Shown: positions 1 through 11,766 of the stretch, one piece after another
Layout of the letters: every line of letters starts with the position of its first letter
How positions within the stretch are numbered: position 1 is the stretch's first letter
Assembly (NCBI RefSeq): GCF_003473485.1
Contig: NC_053042.1
Location: 8,824,501 to 8,888,500, forward strand
DNA: 64,000 nucleotides
Source of the DNA: Medicago truncatula
Taxonomy: Eukaryota > Streptophyta > Magnoliopsida > Fabales > Fabaceae
Direction of reading: 5' to 3'
The notes under the pieces: model-generated
What the model saw: the letters and a program-made list of their open reading frames with translations, nothing else
What the model was told of the DNA's origin: nothing
Databases searched by the model: none
Made by a program: the position numbers and the translations under genes

Positions 1-3000
1 TTCGGAATCGTTGTCACGATAGTACAGGCCATCATTTGAGACATTTGATGATGGTAAGTTGTGGTTTCTGTTTCTGTAAGACGCGACGACGACTCGAGCA
101 CACTCACTAATCACATTGCCTTTCGGTTCAACCTTAACATAGAGTGAAGAAGCTAAGAACAAAGACACCATAGATATGAACATGAAGACAACAGGGACAC
201 CAAATCCAATAATCCAACCAAAATTTTCTTGAATGTACGCCAAGATGGTCGTTCCAATTAAAACTGCAGCTGCTGTTAAAGCATAGCTCCAATTAAAGTA
301 GCCCTCTATGATTCCTGCATCTTTTTCCTTGTCTAGTTGGTCAATGCCAAAGGCTAAGGAAGAGGCTCTTACACCACCAGCTCCAATGGAGATTAGGCAT
401 AGAGAAGAGTATAAGAAAGCAAGTTGTGATATTGTGGGAGAGTTGCAGCTCATATTCAATGGATCACAAGGACTTAGGTTGGGAATGGTAGCTGTTAGCC
501 AAAGAAGTAGCATTCCCTATAGCGTGACACAAAATATATAAAAAACCAAAAATTAGTGATCCAAAATATATATACCAAAACGAAGTGATTAAACTCTTGT
601 GTTTAATGAGCTCTGATTAGAGACAAATCGTTCGAGAGAATCTCAGTTTAAATCCTAGTTAGATCAATCATTTGTCATACTTCACTTACCTCTGGATCGA
701 ATTTCAAATTACGATGGTTTCTTTTCCTTGGAAACCGGAAGAATAAAACCAATAAAAGAAATATAACATGAAAATGTTCTTATGACGGATTTGGATTCTA
801 CACGGTGAACACATTTATTGATTTTGGTTGTTCAATCTCATATTAACCGTGAATATTATTTAAAGATAATTTGGTGAAGTAGTAATGTGAATCGACCGAT
901 CCCAAATCGATGGTTGAGATCAACTAATGTGTGTAACTTTGTACTTTTCTAAATGTAAACAGTTCATATCCATATATAAATAAAGAATACTACAAAAAAA
1001 ATGAATGAACAAAGTGAAAAATGAATTGATCTAGTTGAGATCGAATAACTTTTCTGTTGTCAACGTTACAAATTTAGAGATATGAATATTTCTTGCACTT
1101 TTTTTTTTGTCAAGTAGCCTAGTGGTTAGATTCACACACATTATGTGTGGAGACGTGGGGAATCCAGGGTTCGAACCCCGGCCCCTGCACATAATGTCTC
1201 TGGTAGCTACCAACTAAGCTACACTCACATGACATTTCTTGCACTTAAATATAGTCATATTTGTTGGTTTATGTACCAAGGATGGAAACAGAAGGGGGCA
1301 CCCGGGAGCTCCAACCCCTCCCTCCCCCAGAGGAAAAAAAAAAAAAAGGAAGAAAGAGAGTAAGAATATAATATGAGTGTGAGAGAGAAAGTTGTCCAAA
1401 AATTATCATAAAATTGTTGTATAAATATCTTTTATTTATTTTTAAGTGGGAAAGTTTGGTTTAGTCATTAAAATTCACTGTATTTCTGTGTTACATTCCT
1501 GGTTTTTTCTCTCGGCCATTTTTATTTTTTTTTACTAATTTCTCTTGGCCATAAATTAACATTACTTTGTGAAAGAATTAGTGCTCTATTAATATATTTG
1601 GGAATTAAAATATAGTAATTCAAATTACATTAAAAATTGACCGTGACACTCTCTTGGGGACAATGTAATTTAAATGTGACATTTATTATAAAATAAAGGA
1701 AGTGCTATTTTAATAATTTTGTCAAAAATATTTATGATATTTTAATTTTATATATTATTGATTATTTATAAATTTTCTAGCCCAATTCATTACATTTTTA
1801 AATTTGTCCTTGTTATGTACTTTGTTGTTATAAGATATTAACATGGTTAATGTGAATTTGTTCACAAATTCATTTTTTATTTTATTTTTAATCTTTAAAT
1901 TTGTGTATTATCGATGTACTCTATCAATTTAAATGAATGAATATCGTATATTTTACAAAAAAGAAATGAAAAGCTAAATTAGATTGATAAGATAAAGACT
2001 TAAATGCATTTTTTGTTCCTATATTTTAAAAAATCAATGTTTTGGTCCCATGTTTAACTTTTTGTCCCAATCTCCTTTTAAAATCATTTTTATAATGACG
2101 TGACATACTCATTTCTGATTTGGGTATAAAGCATATTTTTACTCCCATGAATATTTAATACGGTCTAATAAAGTGTTTTCATGTTTTTTTTTTTAAGTAG
2201 TCTAATGGTTAGAATTCACATTTTCCATGATGAATAAGTGGGATGTCTAGGGTTCGAACCCCAACTCTACATATAATAATGTATGTCTCTACCAACTGAA
2301 TTATGCTCACAGGGATAAGTGTTTTCATGTTTTATTTTTTTGACCCAAGTGTTTTCATGTTAATAGACCACATTTTGTCAACAAAAAAAAAAATGTTAAT
2401 GGACCACATCTTAAAAAATTAACCAAAAATGAAATGAGTTCAAATTTCGGAAGATGAAAAAGTTTAAATGGGGATCAAAATACCGATATTTAAAATATGG
2501 AATCAAAACTTTATTTATTTTAAATAAAATAAAATAAAAAGATTAAAAGTGCATTTTAAGTCTAAAATGTATAAGAACGTAACTTACTAGTGAAGAGAGA
2601 AGAGATCCAAAGACAATGGTAAGGTAGCGACCAAAGTAGGAATCAGCAAGAAAAGCTCCAACAATTGGTGTGAAACTAGTAGCAGCTGACCAGAGGAGGA
2701 TCACATTGGTAGCTGCAGCAGCTTCCATCTCATAATGTCTTGTTAAATACAGAATCATGTTTGGCAATATTCCAAAACTTGCCATTTTCTCAAATGCCTG
2801 GTTTGCTGCCAAAACAAAAGAAATTCATCATCATAAAATATTTCAAAAGTATGGCGCAACAACGGATAAATACTTAAAAATCACTCAAAACCCTATGAAG
2901 ATGGTGGTTTAATGTGCGTCAGGTCCACAAAAAAGTAAGAAAATATAAATATGAGTTGAGTTGAGACGACATATTTGTTTTTCTTGTTTTTGTTAAATTG

Positions 3001-3255
3001 ACATCGAGTCAGTCACGATCTCAACCATGAAGACAATATTAACTTCTATTTTCAAAAGAAAAACTATTTTTAATAAAATTTTGAACAATTTCTAAATATT
3101 GGTGCATCATGGATCAATTGTATAATATGAAACATTACATTGTATCAAATGAAATGAGTTATGTTACCTATGATGAAGGGTAAGGTTCTGAATCCACCCT
3201 TTGGATTTCTAATGTTAATTAGAGGCTCTTCTTCTTCGTTCACCATATCTTCCAT
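1..3255 (-). CDS. NPF/PTR-family transporter, copy A (5' part; runs off the window start)
   Basis: Proton-coupled nitrate/peptide-type transporter of the NRT1/PTR (NPF) family, acting in a membrane; substrate unknown. Three exons are visible on the minus strand: 3255-3168 (ATG at 3255, start MEDMVNEEEEPLI), 2805-2588 and 516-1, with the rest outside the window. Exon phases (1, then 0) and sizes match copy B at 9026-11581. Exon 2 encodes the first helices (NMILYLTRHY, then LWSAATSFTPIVGAFLADSY); exon 3 holds SIGAGGVRASSLAFG and GYFNWSYAL, both typical of NPF. The reading frame is open across everything visible. The usual ExxE[R/K] motif of helix 1 reads QAFEK here. The N-terminal KGGFRTLPFII resembles NPF1-clade members, but the subclade is only an inference. 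Intron 1 is plain AT-rich DNA; intron 2 carries two SINEs. Confidence 0.85.
1101..1233 (-). mobile_element. tRNA-derived SINE, family 1, in NPF-A intron 2
   Basis: A 133-bp element flanked by a perfect 13-bp direct repeat (ATTTCTTGCACTT at 1088-1100 and 1234-1246). On the minus strand it begins near an A-box (TAGCTTAGTTGG), has a B-box (GGTTCGAACCC) and ends in poly-A, seen here as poly-T at 1101. This is the form of a retroposed tRNA-derived SINE. It has the same length and layout as the copy at 24601-24733. Confidence 0.85.
2184..2316 (-). mobile_element. tRNA-derived SINE, family 1, second copy in NPF-A intron 2
   Basis: About 133 bp in the same orientation as the element at 1101-1233. 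It has the same poly-T end, the B-box GGTTCGAACCCC and an ACCAACTGAATTATGC segment matching the A-box side. It is flanked by AAGTGTTTTCATG at 2171-2183 and 2317-2329. Exact ends are blurred by the T run. Confidence 0.8.
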
Positions 3256-3552
3256 GTTTGAATAAACAAAAGAAGTGAGAGTTAGAAAGTTCAAAGGTTG
3301 ACACAAACATATGTAGTTCTATAGTTTCTTAATTGTCGTTGTCCTTATGTCCTATAGCTTGAAGACACGAGAACCGCGTGGAGAGAACTATTAACTTCCT
3401 TACATGCAAGTCCCAAATATTAACTCGAGATAAAATAAAAAATAACAATAAATAAAAATAAAAAATAAAAGAGAAAAGAATTATTTGTTAATTTTTTTTC
3501 CCTAATTTTTCGTTTTAATTTTTCTAAAAATATTCTTCAACTTTTACGTATG

Positions 3553-3619
3553 TACACTAACACTAAGATTTATAAGTGTTGATATTGCTCCTCATTTTAT
3601 AAATCTTAGTGTTAGTGTA
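3553..3619. repeat. Perfect 23-bp inverted repeat upstream of NPF-A
   Basis: Arms 3553-3575 and 3597-3619 are exact reverse complements, separated by a 21-bp loop. It lies about 300 bp upstream of the NPF-A start codon. No larger element boundary is visible. Confidence 0.8.
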
Positions 3620-3643
3620 GGTAGGTAGTGTTACAAATAAAAT

Positions 3644-4106
3644 GGTTAAATATCTTCTTTTTTTTTTATAAATATATCAATTTTTCGTATTACTCTCTTT
3701 AAAAAAAATCAACTTTTACTCTCTATAAAATTTTCAATTTATTTTTTGTATTTTTTTAATGAAATTGTGCAGAATTGTGTATAATATTGTAAAAATATTT
3801 CTAAATAAATTATAATTTTTTTTAATAAAACATAAATTAAATATGAATTGTTAACCGCAAAAAAATATAAAAAATTCATATTTAATTCATGTTTTGTTAA
3901 AAAATTCTAAATTTTTTTTGGAGAGTTTCTTATAATAATATTATAAATTTTTCCTGCAAAATTTTATTCAAAATATGAATTTAATTTAAAGGAGAAAACA
4001 AAAGTGAAGTTAAAACAAAATTAGAGAATTAAAAATTGAAGAAAATCTTTAGAAGGACTAAAACAAAAAATTAATATATGTATAAGGATAAAAAATATAT
4101 TTAACC
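3644..4106. mobile_element. MITE-like element with GGTTAAATAT termini
   Basis: Begins GGTTAAATAT and ends ATATTTAACC, with imperfect terminal inverted repeats of roughly 100 bp rich in T tracts. The interior contains an inverted ATTAAATATGAATT segment. A related copy lies at 30781-31100, and similar termini occur at 18069-18652. No clear target duplication was found. Confidence 0.6.
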
Positions 4107-4118
4107 TTTTTATTTTTA

Positions 4119-6683
4119 GGCTTAATTACCTTTTTGGTCCTCTAACTATTTAATTGGTATCGGATTGACCCTCTAACTAAAAATTGATTTATTTCGATCC
4201 TCTAAGTTTTTCAGTGTTACTACATTTAGTCATTTATGTTAGCTTTATTCAAATAAACATTAGGGTTTGTGTTATGTGGGTACCTGATGTAACGCCCACT
4301 TTTATTTAATTAATTATTTAATCGAGTTTAGACGATTATATTATATTTATATAATATATGTGTGAATTTTGTTGATTTATGACGATTTAGATGATTCGGA
4401 TGATTTTGATGAGTTATGATTTGTGATGAGATTATGAGACTTATTTTGTTGTTAAATAAAATAAGATTTGAAAATAAAATAAAATATTTAGTTGAGGGCT
4501 GTTTTGAGATTTTAGAGAGTTTTGGGGGAGAAAGTGAGATAAGATAAGAAATTGGGAAGAGATATAAAAAGGAAAGACCTAGATTTTAGAAAACGTTTTG
4601 TACGTACGACTGTTTTTGGAGAAAAGGAGGAAAAACCAAGAGAAGAGCAAAAGAGACCTAAGGGCTGCGATGTCTGCAAAATAAGGTAAGGGTGAGACTA
4701 ACTCTACAATTTTATTAGTCATGTAATTCATCCGGTTGTAATTAGCAAGAATTAGGATTGATTTGGAGAAATTGAAAACTAGGTCAAATTCTTAGAATTA
4801 ATGATTAAACGGTGAAAATTGATTAGATTGATGTAGAAACTGTCCTTTGACCTTATAATATGTTTAGAATGAATTCTGGAATTGAAATTAGGCTTAGAAC
4901 CATGAGATTAGATGAATTTTCGTAGAAAACTGCATTTTGCCCGAGCCAACATTCATCGCTCGCCTTGGCGAAGGATGATCCTCGCCTCGCGAGGGATGAA
5001 GTTCATCGCTCGCCACGCGAGCCACTTCCCTTCGCCTCGCGAGTTGCATGTCGCAGCTCGCCATCGCGAACAACCTTTCTCGTCATAGCGAGCATGACCA
5101 GAGAGCATGTTGGATTTCGTAATTTGGACTTTTGAGTTGAACCTTAGATGCTTTTGAGTGCCTTTAGACGTGTATTAAAGATTAGAGGATGATTTAGAAC
5201 AAGATTGAACCTGGATTAGCTTAGAACAACTTTAGTTGAAAATCTGGCTTGTACTCGCCATGGCGAGCAGATGCTCTCGCCTCGCGAACACTTCCAGAAC
5301 TGAGTGCTTTTGAGAACGTCGTGACCTGAGTTGCTTGGATTGGTTAGGAATGGAACTTTAGGTAGTAGTGAAACCTATATAAGATGTTAAATGAAATCTG
5401 TGAAGCTGTTATGAACTATTAAGCTAATTATGATGTGATTTATTGATTAATTGCATTACTTGAGATATTATTGAATAATCAAGATGTTGTTGAAATGAAT
5501 TGATAATTATGAAGTTATGTTGTTGTTGTGATCTGCTTGTGCTGTTATTGTTATTTAACTATGATGCATGAGTCTATACAAGATGATGTTGAACTCCAAA
5601 TTATTGGATGTATATTGAGATGTTGATTAAGATGATTGAGTCCATGCATTAGCGTACATATGTTGGGGGCTCATGCCCTGGAGCCTTGTCCTCACCACGA
5701 TGGAGCTTTAGCTCAAAATAATTGTTGGGGGCTTATGCCCTGAAAGTATATTAATACTAAACTGTTGGGGTCTCATGTCCTGAATTGGTACCACATGCAT
5801 ATAAGAGGTTTAGGTTGCATTGTCGCATTGTCGCATTGTTGAGTCAAAAGATGTTATGTTGTTGATGATGATTGAATGAAGTGATGACTTGATATTATAT
5901 TATCAATGATACTATGATTGTTTAAGATGTATATGTTGTTAATTATGATTTGTTGAATTATATTGATTAATATTATTGTTTTGTGAAATCTCACCCCTTT
6001 TGCTTGGAAATGTTGCTCTTCGTATGAGTAACTTGCAGATGATCGAGCTTAGTGTGCAGTTTGCTGTCGTGAGTGGTCTTGCCTCACTGAGTCGTCTAGG
6101 TCGCTCTGATACGTAACGGGATGGGGTTTATGTTATGCATGCTTCATTTCCTTTACGTGGTCATTTATGATACTTTATGATGTTGATTAACTTATTTGAG
6201 ATATTTTGATGGGGCCTACGTGCCGAAACGATTTATGGATTTTCGAATTAACTCCGCTGCAATGTTTGAGATATTTTATTGAAAGTTAAATTGTTATTTA
6301 ACTGTTTTGCGATTATATTTGAATGTGATATCCCGTTTATGATGTTTATTCTGATAATTGTTTAAAATTTTTATATTGGGAAAACGGGGTGTTACACCTG
6401 ACCTCCTGTTTCACACATACATATGAACTATAACATTTACCAATAATATCAGTTACTATTTATTCATAATACCTTAACAAGACATATGACCAAAATGATA
6501 CTAATAAATAAAGTTAGAGGACCCACATAACACAACTCTTAACGTTTATTTGAATAAAGCTAACAGAAAGGACTAAATGTAGTACCGATGAGAAACTTAG
6601 AGGACCGAAATAAATCAATTTTTAGTTAGAGGACCAATCCGATACCAATTAAATAGTTAGATGACCAAAAATGTAATTTAGCC
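4119..6683. mobile_element. Mutator-like non-autonomous element, split by a solo LTR
   Basis: Terminal inverted repeats of about 160 bp (GGCTTAATTAC... and ...GTAATTTAGCC) are bounded by a perfect 9-bp target duplication, TTATTTTTA at 4110-4118 and 6684-6692. A 9-bp duplication is the hallmark of Mutator-like transposition. Without the inserted LTR at 4288-6396 and its 5-bp duplication the element would be about 450 bp with no coding capacity. It shares the GGCTTAATT start with the elements at 14297 and 18132. Confidence 0.85.
4288..6396. mobile_element. Solo LTR of an LTR retrotransposon (probably Ty3/gypsy type)
   Basis: A 2109-bp block begins TGTAACGCCC, ends GGGTGTTACA and is flanked by a 5-bp duplication CCTGA (4283-4287, 6397-6401). 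TG...CA ends with a 5-bp duplication and no internal region indicate a solo LTR. It sits inside the Mutator-like element and so is younger than it. The interior shows a cluster of TCGC/GCGA palindromic motifs (about 4950-5290) and a GGGGGCTCATGCCCTG-type repeat (about 5665-5780). The superfamily is inferred from length and termini. Confidence 0.8.
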
Positions 6684-7458
6684 TTATTTTTAATTCTTAT
6701 AATAAAAAATCTTATTTTTTAATTTTCGTAAAAAAATTGTCAGGATCTTTTGGCTTGATCAAATTTTTCATCAGCATTTTCTTGGTATTTGTGAAATTTT
6801 TCGTAAACATTTTTTGCTTGTTGAGATTAAAAACTCACAAGGGAGTCACAGTGATTATAACTGAGTTGATATGGATATAGATTGTTATACACAGGGTTTG
6901 AACTCTGGATACCTCTTTTGTTCATCTTGTAAAATGTGAATTTTAGCTATTACCAAAACCCTCGTTTTGCTTTTAACTCTCATTCGTAGCTCAAGCACTC
7001 CAATTCTCACTGAAGTGAACTCAAATCCGACCAACACACACTGCCTGCTTTGTACGTTCCTCGTAATTCTTCACTTTCGTTATTTTTTTGGTTTTTTTTT
7101 TGTTTCACTATTGTTATTACATTGAACTTATTCGACACCCATTACTGATCATGAAAAAAACAATATTGACTTATGAATTTTGAACTTATCTACTGATATT
7201 TGTGAGATTGTTTGAGCGAACTGTTCATGGAAACAGTTTATGACATGTCCATAACATGTTTCAGCTTCCATAAGCTCTAAAAAATAGCTTATAAAAACAA
7301 TGAGTAAATGGTCACTTTAGTCTATCTCTCCGTTGTCATATAGATTTCTGACCCTGACTCAGTATTAAATATAAAAAAGCTCTGACTTGTATGAAAATCA
7401 TTTTAATGAATATTATTTTTATTTTCAATTTTTTTTTTGTTCATTAGAAAGAGTGGTA

Positions 7459-7524
7459 ATTTGATCCATTTAGCCGGTGTCACTTAGTGAGATGGGATAA
7501 AGTTTAGTTGTTGTTGTTGTTGTA
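7459..7524 (+). mobile_element. RTE-type LINE 3' tail fragment
   Basis: The end of a non-LTR retrotransposon: a TAGCCGGTGTCACTTAG-GGGATAAA segment followed by a (TTG)n tract. It matches the 3' end of the longer copies at 41199-41479 and 52588-52862. The 5' part is lost. Confidence 0.6.
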
Positions 7525-7655
7525 GAAGGAGCGGTAAATACCACGTGAAACTCACTCACTCACAAATGGAAAGTCTTGAGTTCGAACCTGGGACACCACG
7601 GATATCTGGCCTAACAATTTTGGAATTTGTCAATTGAGTTAGGATTAATGGATAA
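7525..7655 (-). mobile_element. tRNA-derived SINE, family 2, in intron 1 of copy 1
   Basis: Read on the minus strand it has an A-box-like CCTAACTCAATTGACAAA, then CAAAATTGTTAGGCC and a B-box GGTTCGAACTC, parallel to the copy at 38156-38294. The ends are not fixed; no clean target duplication was seen. Confidence 0.55.
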
Positions 7656-7767
7656 TTTATATCATTTTTAATACAGAAATTGCTTATACTTAATACTTAA
7701 TTTACACAACAAACACTTTTGCTATAAGCTATAAGCACTTAATTAAGTTCTTTATCTAAATAGGGTC

Positions 7768-7949
7768 AAACCAAGTTGCTTGGGCTCCCGTGGCAAGGAG
7801 CTCCTTCCAAGGACGTACCCGGGGAATATCGGGTTCGTTTCCCAGGGGGAACAACACTTGGCCAGTGCGCATGCCTCTACGCACGAGCCGGATTAGTCGT
7901 CCACCGTTGGTGGGTCGGAAACCGGTGCGAAAGCCAAAAAAGTAAATAC
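7768..7949 (+). mobile_element. tRNA-like SINE, family 3, GC-rich
   Basis: A 182-bp GC-rich island in AT-rich intron DNA, flanked by ATAGGGTC at 7760-7767 and 7950-7957. It holds a tRNA-like A-box region (TTGCTTGGGCTCCCG), a B-box (GGGTTCGTTTCCC) and a non-tRNA body with CACTTGGCCAGTGCGCATGC. Copy 4 of the gene family keeps an apparent empty site at the matching intron position (about 31420), so the insertion post-dates that duplication. It resembles plant Au-type SINEs, which would need a library search to settle. Confidence 0.7.
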
Positions 7950-9025
7950 ATAGGGTCTTCATTTATAATGAAATTTATGTATACCTTTAGGAGAATTTCA
8001 GACTTGAATCCAGCTTTTGTTTGAACTATTTTCATTTATTGTGTGAAGTTCCATTATTTGGCTTTCTGTTTAATGTAAATTTGTGGATACTGTTTTCCTT
8101 AAGATATCAATTGTAGCTCTAAAATTGACTGTTTCTGTTTTTTATTAATGTTTTCAGTGAGTTTTTCTTTCCCCTCTCAAAGGAGGATATGAGTCAGAAT
8201 TTGAAAAGTCCTAATCCGGACGATAAAGAAACAAGGTTAGAAAGGCGATGGAAGAGACGGGAAGCGATGAATGATAGTTTGAAGCACAATCATGTTGCTA
8301 GTGCCACAAAGACACCTGCGGAGATTTGTGAAAATACCACAATTTTAATAGACGAAAGTGATCATACGATAGATGATGATACAAATGAAGATTGTGAAAT
8401 ACTTTTGGGTGAATGTACCGGTGTCAACGATGAAGTGGAGGCAGATTACAAATCCTTGTTGGCTAAATATAGTCCTGTTATTGAAACTGATAGTGCTAGT
8501 AATCATATTGATGGTTCAGACATTGTTGAAGTCGAGGCAGATTACGGATCCTTGTTGGCTAAATATAATCCTATTATTGACAGACAGTTCTGGTAATCAT
8601 ATTGATGGTTCAAACACTGATGAAGTAGAGGCAGATTACGGATCCTTGTTGGCTAAATATAATCTTATTATTGACACTGACAGTGCTAGTAATCATATTG
8701 ATGGTTCGAAAATTGATGAAGTGGATGCAGATGCAGATTACAGATCCTTTTTGCGAAAGGAGTAGATGTTGTCAATTGACTGAAGCTTTGGTGAAAGGAG
8801 TTTAAAGTAAATACTCAAGGGGTTTGATTGTTGAGCATGTTACATTTATGATTTTAGGTTTCTGGTGTGAAGAATAAAAATCAACAATCTTGTTTTACCT
8901 TATTATTTGCTTTGCTTATGTATTAGAGAATCCATGTATTTTGTATTATGGGACCAAAAGATCAATGAAAATTTTGTATGATATCAACAAATATAGACTT
9001 TATTATATATTTATATCACCTATTC

Positions 9026-11581
9026 CTAATTTCCTTCCACTTGACCTTCATTTTCTTCTCCCTTACAAGGTCCATAAGCCTTACTAAACCAAAGAAAACC
9101 CAAAAAATTGGCCAACATCAATACAAAAAGAAGCCAATAATAGTAATCATAATGTCCCTTATTTATGTTACTAGAAACCCAACTTTCCTTTCCCTCACCT
9201 TTAGTAACATTATCAACAACACTCAAAATCAAACTTGCCAAAACATTTCCAATTGACATACCTAATCCAGAAAGTGTTGATGCTACACTAGACATAGATT
9301 GAGGCAATTCACATATATAAAACTCATTTTGTCCAACACCATTAAAAGCTTCAGCAAAACCATCAAGAATTTGTCTAGGCAATAGCCACATAACTGACAT
9401 GTTCACAACACCTTGTGGAAACTCTATAAAGCCTTCATCAATTGCTAATTTTCTTCTTTTACCTTCTACAATTGCTAATGAAGCTGTTGAGAAACATATT
9501 GCTAATAGTCCAATTCCCATTTTTTGTTTTACTCTTAATCGAGTCGGTGAACGTCTTAATTTTGATGCTGAAGGGATTAAAACACAATCATAGAGGACAA
9601 GCCATAGTACAGTAAAGAGAACCATGAATGTTGCCACTGAAGCTGCGGGGATTTCGAAGTTCGAAGTAATGTGGCGGTTCATGGAGGATGCTTCTAGTAC
9701 ATAAAATGTTCCTTGACTCATATTAATATACATTATCATTCCTGTTATCCAAATTGGGATGATTTTGATCATTGCTTTGAATGCTTCTACTTGATCTATT
9801 GTGCAATGGCTCCATTGGTTTTGAAGTTCTCCATCTTGGTTGTAATCTTGTGGATTTTTTATAAGGCATGCTTTGTTTAGAAACCTTTCAATCAAATCAC
9901 ATATGAAAGCCGGTTAGTGATCACAAAGCACTCTAAAAATAGGATCAGATAATGAGTTGAATGGTTCATAAATTTGATACCTGAATTTATCAGTTGGCAT
10001 AAGCTTTGCAGAATCCTTGTCAGAAAAGTACATGCCATCATTGAAGACATCTGGTGATGGTGATTTGAGGTTTCTGTTTCTGTAAGACGCGATGACAACT
10101 CGAGCAAACTCACTAATCACATTGCCTTTTGGTTCCACCTTAACATAGAGTGAAGAACCTAAAAAGAAAGACACCATAGATATGAACATGAACACAACAG
10201 GTACACCAAATCCAACCATCCAACCAAAAATTTCTTGAATATATGCCAAAACGGTCATTCCAGTTAGGACTGCAGCTGCTGTTAAAGCATAGGTCCAATT
10301 AAAGTAGCCCTCTATGATTCCTGCATCTTTTTCCTTGTTTAGTTGATCAATGCCAAAGGCTAAAGAGGAAGCTCTTACACCACCAGCTCCAATGGAGATT
10401 AAGCATAGAGAAGAGTATAAGAAAGCAAGCTGTGATGTTGTGGGAGAGTTGCAGCTCATAGTGATAGGATCACAAGGACTTAGGTTTGGAATCATAGTTG
10501 TTAGCCAAAAAAGTAGCATTCCCTATAGTGAGACACATAATAATATAAGTAACCAAGAAGTATTGGTCCAAAATAAATATACAACATGAAAATGTTATTA
10601 CAGTGGATTTGGATTGAACTCATAGTAACACGTTTATTGATCTTGGTCATTCGATTTCAAATCAACGGTGGTGAAGATTATTTAAAGCTAATATGGTGGA
10701 AGTGCAATCTAAATAAATAAAGAATACTAGAAAAAATTGAGGAGCAAAAATGAAAAACAAAATAGATTTCTAAGATAAATCTAAGAATTTGGGGATCAAC
10801 TCAACTGAGCAAAACAGCTGATTTGTAAGGTAAGGACTATCCACCAGTTACACACACATTGTCAAACCGTATCTAATTCTTAACAATAAAAACGAACTTA
10901 CAAGTAAATTGAGAAGCAAGCCAAAGACGATGGTAGGGTAGCGGCCAAAGTAAGAATCAGCAAGAAAAGCACCAAGAATTGGTGTGAAATTAGTAGCTGC
11001 TGACCAGAGGAGGATCACATTGGTAGCTACAGGAGTTTCCATCCCATAATGTCTTGTTAAATACAGAATCATGTTTGGCAATATTCCAAAACTTGCCATT
11101 TTCTCAAATGACTGGCTCGCTGCCAAAACAAAGGAAAATAAATCACTTGAAACTCATTTTTTGTCGATAATTAAAATTTTATTGATAATAGTCCAAACTC
11201 AGCATCAAAGTGAGCTAACTCTATCCACCTTTTATGATAATGTAATATTGATCCACATACATTTATATCACTTTTGACGACATTCAACGAACATGCCACT
11301 TGACCAAACAAGTAAGTAAGTCTTGAAAAATACATATTTATTTTTCCTTGTGGAAGAGAAATCAACTTCAAATATGAAAGAAATGATAATGTATCATGGA
11401 TCAATTATGAAAGTGATCCAAAATAGAATTTGCATGAATTATAATATATGATATATGATATGATGAAGAATTAAATTGTACCAAATAAGTTGTATTACTT
11501 ACTTATGATGAAAGGTAAGGTTCTGAAGCCACCCTTTGGGTTTGTAACACTAATTAGAGGCTCTTTCAACGTACTTCCCAT
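9026..11581 (-). CDS. NPF/PTR-family transporter, copy B (complete)
   Basis: Full-length NRT1/PTR (NPF) membrane transporter, 565 residues predicted. Minus-strand exons are 11581-11503 (ATG, MGSTLKEPLI), 11119-10902, 10522-9981 and 9884-9026 (TAG). The last intron is only 96 bp; joining across it gives DKFR-FLNKACLI, a segment conserved in NPF proteins. Visible family marks are NMILYLTRHYGM, LGAFLADSYFGRYPTI, SIGAGGVRASSLAFGIDQ, GYFNWTYALTAAAV, a central hydrophilic loop, and the C-terminal half with SMSSVASTLSGLGMSIGN and HYDYYYWLLF. Length is normal for NPF. Helix 1 has QSFEK where the family usually has ExxE[R/K], as in copy A. Transport substrate is unknown. A ~230-bp tandem array lies directly upstream. 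Confidence 0.92.
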
Positions 11582-11766
11582 TTCTGAACAAACTAAAGAA
11601 ACTGACACAAAGATTAGTTAGAAAGTACATACATTACCAACAAAAACATAAGTAGTGTACATGAGTTGACACGAAGTGTTCAACGTAGTTTGTTTATTTG
11701 TCACGCAGCACCCTATTTTAAGAGTTACTTGACACAAAACCATACATGTGTCCTGTATTTATACTG

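Larger units (their letters stand above)
6960..8765 (+). pseudogene. Acidic-repeat unknown family, copy 1 (truncated, frameshifted)
   Basis: First copy of the unknown family described at 17540-21688. The 5'UTR exon ends near 7051 (GT donor at 7052), the acceptor is at 8155-8157, and coding starts at ATG 8189. Compared with copy 2, about 60 bp holding the normal start are missing, so this ATG matches an internal methionine (MSEN/MSEL). The exon encodes the family's basic motif (ERRWKRREAMND) and three acidic repeats of the EVEADYGSLLAKYNPII type. A 2-bp deletion near 8587, compared with the adjacent repeat, shifts the frame: one frame ends at 8596 and the other at 8765. The three C-terminal exons kept in copies 2-4 are absent; the next gene (NPF-B) ends about 260 bp further on. 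Intron 1 holds several SINE or LINE pieces. Probably not functional. Confidence 0.7.

Noticed and set aside
1160-1200. tRNA gene suggested by GGTTCGAACCCC and A-box motifs (also near 2250, 7580, 24650, 38220)
   Set aside because: No cloverleaf of normal tRNA size can be formed around them. They sit in SINEs with poly-A tails and target duplications.
9892-10113. Frameshift in NPF-B between 9914 and 9895
   Set aside because: A 96-bp intron with GT-AG ends restores DKFR-FLNKA, so the gene is intact.
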